Shown in pieces: positions 1 to 5,180 of a stretch of 5,180 nucleotides of DNA. How positions within the stretch are numbered: the stretch's first letter is position 1; the number at the start of each line of letters is the position of its first letter. Below the pieces are notes generated by a model. It saw only the letters and a list, made by a program, of their open reading frames with translations, was not told the DNA's origin and made no database searches. The DNA is taken from assembly GCA_001800515.1 (NCBI GenBank), contig MGVN01000081.1, positions 10,134 through 15,313 of the forward strand. Reading direction: 5' to 3'. The translations under genes were made by a program, and so were the position numbers. The stretch comes from Elusimicrobia bacterium RIFOXYB2_FULL_49_7 (GTDB taxonomy: Bacteria; Fibrobacterota; OXYB2-FULL-49-7).

Positions 1-1
1 C

Positions 2-502
2 TGCCGCGAGACCGAGGCCAACCGGGGATACCGGGTCGATTATCTGCGCGCTGTCATGCCCTATGTCGATGCGGTTGATGAGGAGGTAAGTTCTCCGGAT
101 GCGGAGCAGGTTCTTGCCCTGGCTGCCGGCAAGACACGTATTGTCTCGCACCATGATTTTCAGGGAACCCCGGATGAAGCGGGATTATCTGAGTTTGCAG
201 AGGTTTGTTTCAAAAAGGGCGGACAGATTGCAAAGATAGCTACCATGGCCCGTTCGAATCGGGAGGTGGAACGTATTGAAGCATTTTCCCGCTTCTTCAA
301 ACGCCCGATGATTTCCATTGCCATGGGACCCCTTGGAGCGGATTGGCGCGTCAGGGCATTCAAGGCCGGCTCTTTGCTGACCTATGCTTTTACCGGCGAA
401 CATGAAGTGGCGCCCGGCCAACTTGGTGTACCTGATCTGGCGCGACGTTTGTCCGCTGCATTTCCTTCCTTTAAGCAGTGGATGAAGAAACGTACCCAAT
501 AA
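2..502 (+). CDS. aroD: 3-dehydroquinate dehydratase, type I (5'-truncated)
   Basis: This enzyme dehydrates 3-dehydroquinate to 3-dehydroshikimate in the shikimate pathway, through a Schiff base; it is cytosolic. The frame is open from base 2 with no start in view, so the gene begins upstream; the ATG at 56 is internal, because recognisable family sequence precedes it. Of about 167 visible codons, family hallmarks are clear. SHHDF (bases 146-160) carries the catalytic His, and the KIA motif carries the Schiff-base Lys at 233-235. The His-Lys spacing is 27 residues, the same as His143-Lys170 in the E. coli enzyme. A PMISIAMG strand follows, then the substrate Arg in GADWR, then GSLLTYA and the C-terminal lid APGQ. 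E. coli AroD is 252 residues, so roughly the first third is missing here. The Ser usually found before the Arg is Trp, and the lid Ser (usual SAPGQ) is Val. The gene ends 12 bases before a terminator hairpin and converges on a tRNA gene. Confidence 0.93.
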   Translation, partial: CRETEANRGYRVDYLRAVMPYVDAVDEEVSSPDAEQVLALAAGKTRIVSHHDFQGTPDEAGLSEFAEVCFKKGGQIAKIATMARSNREVERIEAFSRFFKRPMISIAMGPLGADWRVRAFKAGSLLTYAFTGEHEVAPGQLGVPDLARRLSAAFPSFKQWMKKRTQ

Positions 503-514
503 GGGGAAAAAACG

Positions 515-546
515 AATCCCCTGCAACCGTTTTGTTGCAGGGGATT
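515..546. terminator. Bidirectional intrinsic terminator between aroD and tRNA-Gly
   Basis: A perfect 13-bp stem (AATCCCCTGCAAC at 515-527, complement at 534-546) closes a 6-base loop. On the minus strand the stem is followed by CG and then six T residues, a good U-tract for ending the tRNA transcript, whose mature 3' end is only 4 bases away. On the plus strand it is followed by TATTT, a weaker tail, 12 bases after the aroD stop codon. The convergent layout suggests that one hairpin serves both genes. Confidence 0.85.
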
Positions 547-550
547 TATT

Positions 551-625
551 TGGAGCGAGAGACGAGACTTGAACTCGCGACAACCACCTTGGCAAGGTGG
601 AGCTCTACCACTGAGCTACTCTCGC
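551..625 (-). tRNA. tRNA-Gly, anticodon GCC
   Basis: Read on the minus strand, this 75-nt sequence folds into a full cloverleaf. The acceptor stem is GCGAGAG/CTCTCGC and the D stem is GCTC/GAGC with loop AGTGGTA. The anticodon stem is CCACC/GGTGG with loop TTGCCAA, giving anticodon GCC (bases 591-593). The variable loop has five bases, and the T stem GCGAG/CTCGT has one G-U pair and loop TTCAAGT. The discriminator base is U, as in bacterial glycine tRNAs, and the 3' CCA is encoded. It decodes GGC and GGU. No partner tRNA is adjacent, so it appears to be a single-gene transcript with its own promoter and terminator. Confidence 0.97.
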
Positions 626-646
626 ATGATGTCGAATCGTTCGTAT

Positions 647-675
647 AATATAGCTTTTTTTCATTTCTGCTTCAA
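647..675 (-). promoter_or_regulatory. Sigma70-like promoter for tRNA-Gly
   Basis: On the minus strand, TTGAAG (-35, 670-675) and TATATT (-10, 647-652) are separated by exactly 17 bases, with an A-rich spacer. Initiation about 7 bases downstream would leave a leader of roughly 15 nt before the mature tRNA 5' end at 625, for RNase P to remove. The match, the spacing and the position directly before a tRNA all agree. Apart from this promoter and one inverted repeat, nothing else was recognised in 626-852. Confidence 0.65.
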
Positions 676-766
676 GATTGTTGTGCATTCAATAATCTTT
701 TTATACAGTATCGTCGGACATAACCGTATTGTATCCAATGCCAATGAAAATCATCTTTGTGATAAA

Positions 767-798
767 GATCTTAAACCTTATAAATACACTTTAAGATC
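767..798. repeat. AT-rich 9-bp inverted repeat downstream of the outer-membrane protein gene
   Basis: GATCTTAAA (767-775) and its exact complement TTTAAGATC (790-798) are separated by 14 bases. It lies about 55 bases past the stop codon of the minus-strand gene that ends at 853. On that strand the stem is followed by TTTATC, so it may act as a weak terminator, but the stem is AT-rich and the T-tract is short. A second, smaller hairpin (ATCTTT at 753-758 with AAAGAT at 764-769) overlaps its far arm and could compete with it. An operator is also possible. Confidence 0.35.
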
Positions 799-852
799 GA
801 CACAAATCGGCTTGTTTTGAGAAGAGCCACCTGCACTTTAGCGGCCAACGAA

Positions 853-3800
853 TCAGAACAGATAATTCACCACACTGCCGACATAAAAGGTTTTATAATT
901 CTCCGATCCGCTCTTGGCCGTGTCTTTGCCGAATTCATATCCCCCTTTTCCGGATACGGAAAAAGTGGCGTTGAAGGCGTAGGTCAGCAAGCCTTCACCG
1001 CCGTAAACCGTCAGGAGTTCGTTGACCGGGGCATATTGGAGAAAATTTCCCTCCTCGTCATTCAACGCTTCCTGATAGTCTGTAGTGGTCTTCATATAGT
1101 AACCTGTTATGCCGAGGGTCAGTTTGCGTGGAATCAGTTTGAGGGTTAATTTGTCCGATACTTTTTGCGTCACTTTCACTTCATCCCGGTATTTTTTATC
1201 CTTTGTTTTATAGGAACCGCTGATCGTATTTGCTACGCGGCTTTTAAGGAATTTGGCGGAAAGACTGCCGTCCACACGAATTTGTTTGCCGTCGTTCCGG
1301 TTCCAATAGGAGGAATCGGCATCCCCGCTTGATTTATCGTTACGATCGTTTGTGAGAATGGCTTCTACGCTGAGCTTGGTCCGGGCGTTTGAGATATATC
1401 TGTTTTCCGGAAGCGACGGCATATAGATCACGGAACCGTTGATCTGCATCCGGCTTTCCGCGTCCGCATATTCGGTGGCCATGACCGTGTGTTCCACGCC
1501 GTCCACATCCAGGGTCAGCTTCTTGCTTTCCGCATCCTGTTTCAGTTTTGTCTTGGTTTCATAATAATATGAAAAGGCCGGTTCAAAAGAGAAATCGGAA
1601 ATGGGAAGCTTGATTCCGAGACCGCCCTTGAATTTGTTTTCAACCGGCTTATAGGTGAAATTCTCATACAAACCATTCAGGGAATCATAGGATTCCTGGC
1701 TGGTCACGGTGGTCAGTTTATTTTCGCCGAACAGGTCGGGCGCTATGCCGCTCTCTTCGGTGGCCAGGGCCTCCCAATCCAGGGCGGCATTGGTTTCGAT
1801 ATTCTTGATGCGGTCGTTAAACAGATTAAGGCTGAAGGTTCTTCCGGTGGTAATGTGCGCTTTATTCAGGCTTCCGACGGAGGGCCGGATCGACGGATTG
1901 CCGCCTGTATAGAAATTCTTTTGCGCGTGGAGATATTCAATATTGCCGGAAAAGGCCTTGAAGGTGTAGTCCGCACCGATCAGTCCGGCCAAATTGTTTT
2001 CGTCCATCGGATGTTCGATGAGCGTGTCTTCCGAGAATCCATGGCGTACCACGGATCCGTCTTTCAATACGGTTCCACTGTCAATGGCATAACTCAAGGT
2101 GTCTGCAAAACCCGCATCCACCTCAGCATAGAGGGTCATTGACTCATTTAGCGCCAATTTGGCGCCGCCGCCCCAGGAGAGCGACCGGAGTTTGGGATCC
2201 GCGGCGTAGAGATCCGTGGAATCAAAGGAGAGGCCGGGAAAAAGCAAGGGATCGTCCACATGTCGCGTGCCCACCACTTGGCCGGTCACTCGAAGGTCAC
2301 GGGTGAGCTCAAGGTCTGCACTTGCCATGCTGAGCCATTCCTGGCGTTCGGGGGTGGTGCTGGAATCAAGCATATCCGGTTTCAAGCCCACCGGATAAGG
2401 TGTCGCAGACTGTCCGGCCAGGACCGTGGATTGAAGCCGGCGACCGGCTTTCAGGTTGTCGTTACGAGTATAACGAATGCCGCGCACTTGACGACTGCTG
2501 ATGGAAAGTTCGCTTTTGTCCTGTGAAAAATCTCCTGCCACGATTTCCTGACCCGGCAATTTCGTGGTGAGATTGATGACCTCAATCTTACTGACGGTTC
2601 GATAAGCTTCCAGGTTGGCCAGGTGAGCGTTGCCTTTGGTCTCCTGCAGCCGGGGACCGAAATAGTTGCCGAAACCGTTCAGCGTCAGGTTGCTTTCCCG
2701 ATCCCCTGTTTTACTTTGCAGGAAGATCTGGAATTCCGGGCGCAGGCCGGGCACGTAGGTCGCTTCATGGGGCAGTTCCGCTTCCGGGAGCGACGGATGG
2801 ACTTGGTCGTTCAAGTCCGTGACATGACGATAGCTTAAACCGAGCGAGATCTGTCCTAAGAGCCCGAGACGTGCGGCCAGGGACTCCCCTCGGGAGGGCA
2901 GCGAGGAAAAGTCGCTTTTGAAATTGGCGGTATCGACCCATTCGCGCTCGCGGGTTTTGATTGCCGTGATTTTTTCCGGTCTGGTCAGCAACGGTTTGAA
3001 TTCCATCTCATTGCCGATGCGAAGGTTTTCATCGTTTCCGGAGACCAGAAAGAGACGGCCTGATTTGATTTCTTGTTGAGCGAAAACACCTACCCGGTTG
3101 TCGCGTACCTGGACATCTTCCAAGGTGATGCTGGAACGGGTCGGGGCGACCACGCCGTAATCATTGTTTTCGATGCGGGTACGGCTCATTTTTATGCGGC
3201 CGTAGGGATGACAAATCACGGCACGATTATTATTCAGAATGGTGCCGGAATCCACAAAGACATCGGCCCCGGCATCCACATTGATTCCCACCAGATGACC
3301 TTTGCCGAATTCGGTATCCTTGATTTGTACGTTTGATTGAATGGCATAGAGACAACCGATGGAATTGTTTTCAAAGACGCAATTTGTCAGTGTTACATTG
3401 CCGTTGTCCGCATGGATGCCGAAATTGCTGTGGGAGATGCGGCAGTAAGAAAAATAGGAGCGGGAGGCGCCTCGGATGTAGATACGGTCCCAATCCCAGG
3501 CGTTCGGCTCCTTTTTTGCGGAGCGGATGATGATGGGCGCATCGGCCGTTCCGTTCATCATGACCTGTCCGAAAACCACGAACGAGATGTAGTCGCCGCC
3601 CATGAGAAGGGTGACCCCCGGTTCCACGATGAGGGTGGCATTGGCCGGAACCACGACATTCTTAACAAAAAGATACGGGCTTTTGTCCCGTGTCAGCTTG
3701 CCGGAGAGTTCGTCGTCCATAATGATGGTGGCCTTAACGGCATCCAGGGCGGCCTGTTCGCCTTGAGACACCACCTGTTCGGCCTCCACGGTGAGCGGCT

Positions 3801-4251
3801 CCAGTTGTTTGACGAATTCCGCAAGCCATGTGTCGGACGGTTCCGTGGCGCCTTTCGGCAGCGTTTCGGAGAGCTCCATGACCGCTTCTCCAAGCTTGGT
3901 GTCGATGATCTGAATCGAGAGTACGAATTCGTCGCGCTGTTTGTGAAGGTTGCCGGTGACAAGCAGGGCTACCCCCAGCTCTTTGGCTGCGGCGGTGAAG
4001 CAGGCGCTTTTTTGACAGCCGCCGAGTTTGTCCACCAATGAGAGGAGGGAGGTCTTGGAGCGAACGGTAAAGAGACTTTCCGCTCTGACCGCTTCTTCCA
4101 GACGGGCGACCGCCAGTTTGACGTCATCGGAAGAGGCGCCGGGGCCGCGATCCAGTCCAAGTACCAGGATGGAACGAAGCGGAAAGGCGGCTGCTGCCAT
4201 GAACCAGGCCGCGGTCAGACCGAATAGAAGGGTTCTGGAAAAGCTATTCAT
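853..4251 (-). CDS. Outer-membrane beta-barrel protein with N-terminal CsgG/TolB-like domain and parallel beta-helix
   Basis: A 1132-residue secreted protein of unknown function; I do not recognise a named gene. Residues 1-22 are a Sec signal peptide (Arg6, a hydrophobic run, cleavage likely after AAAA). Residues 26-150 resemble the periplasmic alpha/beta fold of CsgG, TolB and LpoB-like proteins: an ILVLGL strand, a C79-C84 pair, then ELGVALLVTGNL and LSIQIIDTKLGEAV. Residues about 195-400 form a right-handed parallel beta-helix. It opens with VEPGVTLLMG and GTADAPIIIRS, then has about six rungs of 22-23 residues with recurring Asn turns (N295-N296, N341, N362-N363, N385). From about 460 to the end are alternating beta-strands typical of an outer-membrane barrel, ending in YVGSVVNYLF with Phe last, the usual BAM recognition signal. 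About 670 residues is much larger than a 12-strand autotransporter barrel. The ATG at 4249-4251 is supported by AGGAG and by the signal peptide that follows directly. Coding is certain; the fold assignments are read from sequence pattern only. Confidence 0.88.
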   Translation of the reverse strand: MNSFSRTLLFGLTAAWFMAAAAFPLRSILVLGLDRGPGASSDDVKLAVARLEEAVRAESLFTVRSKTSLLSLVDKLGGCQKSACFTAAAKELGVALLVTGNLHKQRDEFVLSIQIIDTKLGEAVMELSETLPKGATEPSDTWLAEFVKQLEPLTVEAEQVVSQGEQAALDAVKATIIMDDELSGKLTRDKSPYLFVKNVVVPANATLIVEPGVTLLMGGDYISFVVFGQVMMNGTADAPIIIRSAKKEPNAWDWDRIYIRGASRSYFSYCRISHSNFGIHADNGNVTLTNCVFENNSIGCLYAIQSNVQIKDTEFGKGHLVGINVDAGADVFVDSGTILNNNRAVICHPYGRIKMSRTRIENNDYGVVAPTRSSITLEDVQVRDNRVGVFAQQEIKSGRLFLVSGNDENLRIGNEMEFKPLLTRPEKITAIKTREREWVDTANFKSDFSSLPSRGESLAARLGLLGQISLGLSYRHVTDLNDQVHPSLPEAELPHEATYVPGLRPEFQIFLQSKTGDRESNLTLNGFGNYFGPRLQETKGNAHLANLEAYRTVSKIEVINLTTKLPGQEIVAGDFSQDKSELSISSRQVRGIRYTRNDNLKAGRRLQSTVLAGQSATPYPVGLKPDMLDSSTTPERQEWLSMASADLELTRDLRVTGQVVGTRHVDDPLLFPGLSFDSTDLYAADPKLRSLSWGGGAKLALNESMTLYAEVDAGFADTLSYAIDSGTVLKDGSVVRHGFSEDTLIEHPMDENNLAGLIGADYTFKAFSGNIEYLHAQKNFYTGGNPSIRPSVGSLNKAHITTGRTFSLNLFNDRIKNIETNAALDWEALATEESGIAPDLFGENKLTTVTSQESYDSLNGLYENFTYKPVENKFKGGLGIKLPISDFSFEPAFSYYYETKTKLKQDAESKKLTLDVDGVEHTVMATEYADAESRMQINGSVIYMPSLPENRYISNARTKLSVEAILTNDRNDKSSGDADSSYWNRNDGKQIRVDGSLSAKFLKSRVANTISGSYKTKDKKYRDEVKVTQKVSDKLTLKLIPRKLTLGITGYYMKTTTDYQEALNDEEGNFLQYAPVNELLTVYGGEGLLTYAFNATFSVSGKGGYEFGKDTAKSGSENYKTFYVGSVVNYLF

Positions 4252-4255
4252 AAAG

Positions 4256-4260
4256 CTCCT
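4256..4260 (-). promoter_or_regulatory. Ribosome binding site of the outer-membrane protein gene
   Basis: AGGAG on the minus strand lies four bases (CTTT) before the ATG at 4249-4251. The spacing is short but workable. It fixes this ATG as the start, consistent with the signal peptide beginning at that codon. Confidence 0.7.
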
Positions 4261-4315
4261 GCTTTTTTGTTTACATTGACAAAGATGATTTGACGGTTCT
4301 GGTAATATAAATTTT

Positions 4316-4343
4316 AGTATATGAAAAATACAAACCGGGACAA
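4316..4343 (-). promoter_or_regulatory. Candidate sigma70-like promoter of the outer-membrane protein gene
   Basis: On the minus strand TATACT (4316-4321, five of six matches to the -10 consensus) lies 16 bases downstream of TTGTCC (4338-4343, four of six to the -35). The transcript would carry a leader of about 55-60 nt before the start codon. The region is AT-rich, so chance matches are likely; an alternative -10, TATATT at 4304-4309, lacks a good -35. The site lies just after a terminator hairpin, where a new transcript would be expected to start. Confidence 0.4.
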
Positions 4344-4359
4344 TGTGATATTTTTAAAG

Positions 4360-4393
4360 CGGGGTATTTGCACGGGCTTATGCAAATACCCCG
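4360..4393 (-). terminator. Intrinsic terminator-like hairpin after the Ig-like protein gene
   Basis: A perfect 13-bp stem, CGGGGTATTTGCA (4360-4372) with its complement at 4381-4393, closes an 8-base loop. It begins 32 bases past the TAA at 4426-4428 on the minus strand. The sequence after the stem is CTTTAAAAATATC, so the U-tract is interrupted and termination may be incomplete. It separates the upstream Ig-like protein gene from the outer-membrane protein gene. On the plus strand the stem is followed by ACCTGA, so it would not terminate in that direction. Confidence 0.65.
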
Positions 4394-4425
4394 ACCTGAT
4401 ATAAGCGGAACAGATTCAAGAACGA

Positions 4426-5180
4426 TTATCGACCTTTAATGGTAATCGTTCCCTGTTTAGGAGTCCACTCCTTGCCGGTGATGTCCCAGAGGCGGATGGT
4501 GTAGGTTAGTGTTTTCGTTGTGCCTTTGGCTGAGAAATCGTTCACCGAATAGGTCATGAAGATATTGTCGAACGTGAGGTCTGAGGGGATGGCGGCGCCC
4601 TGAAAGACCGTTGTCTTACCGGTTCCGGGACGGAATTCCACCTTGGATATAAGTCTGGCGTCGTCCACACCGTCGATTCTGAAACTGATTTCGATCTCTC
4701 CTTCCGAGGAAGAGCGATCCGGCGGATTGGGTGGGGTGACCCGTTGGTAATGCGTATACGATGTGGCGGGTGGATGGATAAGTGTGATGACCGGTCTGGA
4801 ATTGCCGACATAGCCCGCATCCGTGACCGTCAGGGTAGAGATGTTGTTCCCTTTATCCGTTGCTTTGATCGTATAGACCACATTGACGCCGTCCACGCGG
4901 TTGACGCACTGCAATTTACCGTTGGTGGTTACCGTATAATCCTCAATTTGACCCTGGCCCGAAGCGTCGACCGTGACGCTAATCTCTTCGTCTGCCTTTT
5001 CGCATTTAAAGGATTCGTCGTAGACCGTGATGTTGAGACAGCGTCCCGACAGGTTGGCCGTTATCTGAGGTTTCTGCGTATTGCGGAGGGCACAGGTGAG
5101 ATTAACGGTGATCTCTTTAGTGGCGGGGTCGGCGGCGTCGTCATTGGCTTGGAAGGTGACGTCCGATTCCGCAAAACAAC
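4426..5180 (-). CDS. Secreted protein with Ig-like beta-sandwich modules (C-terminal part)
   Basis: The frame is open from the window edge to the TAA at 4426-4428, giving 250 complete codons with no start in view. A TTG at 4912-4914 is in frame, but the coding pattern continues unbroken upstream, so it is internal. The product is rich in alternating beta-strands and Thr/Val/Ile. Three modules can be proposed, counting from the first full codon. Residues 1-45 are the end of one module. Residues 46-125 contain LNITVYDE, EEISVTVDASG, IEDYTVTTNG and VVYTIKATDKGN, a bacterial Ig-like pattern. Residues 128-250 run from RPVITLIHPP, through a Pro/Ser-rich loop, to LTYTIRLWDITGKEW. Five Cys (1, 29, 47, 59, 91) lie in the first two modules and none in the last, which suggests disulfides and an extracytoplasmic location. 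The end, ITIKGR, is not a barrel terminus and I see no sorting signal. Function unknown; it could be an adhesin-like or structural surface protein. Confidence 0.8.
   Translation of the reverse strand, partial: CFAESDVTFQANDDAADPATKEITVNLTCALRNTQKPQITANLSGRCLNITVYDESFKCEKADEEISVTVDASGQGQIEDYTVTTNGKLQCVNRVDGVNVVYTIKATDKGNNISTLTVTDAGYVGNSRPVITLIHPPATSYTHYQRVTPPNPPDRSSSEGEIEISFRIDGVDDARLISKVEFRPGTGKTTVFQGAAIPSDLTFDNIFMTYSVNDFSAKGTTKTLTYTIRLWDITGKEWTPKQGTITIKGR

Noticed and set aside
185..595. 136-codon open frame on the minus strand
   Set aside because: It runs through half of the tRNA-Gly gene, across the terminator and antisense to the conserved aroD codons, so it cannot be a real gene.
551..625. 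tRNA gene as a possible phage or island attachment site
   Set aside because: No integrase gene and no direct repeat of the tRNA 3' end was seen elsewhere in the window.
569..820. 83-codon open frame on the plus strand
   Set aside because: It begins inside the tRNA, antisense to it, and continues through the AT-rich promoter region; the translation is low-complexity with no start context.
826..845. Small hairpin GCCGC/GTGGC (minus strand) just after the stop of the outer-membrane protein gene
   Set aside because: The stem is only five pairs with one G-U and is followed by TCTTCTCAAAA rather than a T-run, so it is not a credible terminator.
3337..4041. 234-codon open frame on the plus strand
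   Set aside because: It lies entirely antisense to the outer-membrane protein gene, over the beta-helix and N-terminal domain codons. Its translation has no recognisable domain or credible ribosome binding site, and it is explained by the codon bias of the opposite strand.
4276..4320. Possible plus-strand promoter (TTGACA at 4276-4281 or TTGACG at 4290-4295)
   Set aside because: No -10 hexamer at proper spacing is convincing (CTGGTA or TTTAGT), and it would transcribe only antisense to the Ig-like gene.

Overview
The window looks like chromosomal DNA of a Gram-negative-type (diderm) bacterium with roughly balanced base composition. The diderm call rests on the large central gene: its product has a signal peptide and ends in the amphipathic, Phe-terminated strand typical of outer-membrane beta-barrels. 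Its combination of domains (an N-terminal CsgG/TolB/LpoB-like fold, a parallel beta-helix and a large barrel) recalls Myxococcota/Deltaproteobacteria or Fibrobacterota-type lineages. That placement is an inference, and nothing in the window fixes the phylum.

Layout. Positions 2-502 (+) hold the C-terminal two thirds of a type I 3-dehydroquinate dehydratase (AroD, shikimate pathway). It converges on a tRNA-Gly(GCC) gene at 551-625 (-). A strong hairpin at 515-546 between their 3' ends can terminate both. A sigma70-like promoter for the tRNA lies at 647-675 (-). The AT-rich interval 626-852 otherwise holds only a 9-bp inverted repeat (767-798).

Positions 853-4251 (-) encode one 1132-residue secreted outer-membrane protein, the main feature of the window. 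Its ribosome binding site, a candidate promoter (4316-4343) and an upstream terminator hairpin (4360-4393) fill the 174-bp gap before the next gene. Positions 4426-5180 (-) are the 3' part of a second gene, running off the window edge. It encodes a beta-rich, Cys-containing, probably secreted protein made of Ig-like beta-sandwich modules.

The two minus-strand protein genes both look like cell-envelope genes. The hairpin and promoter between them suggest separate transcription rather than a simple operon. The aroD and tRNA genes are housekeeping and have no evident functional link to the envelope genes. No mobile element, CRISPR array or integrase was seen, although tRNA genes are common integration sites.
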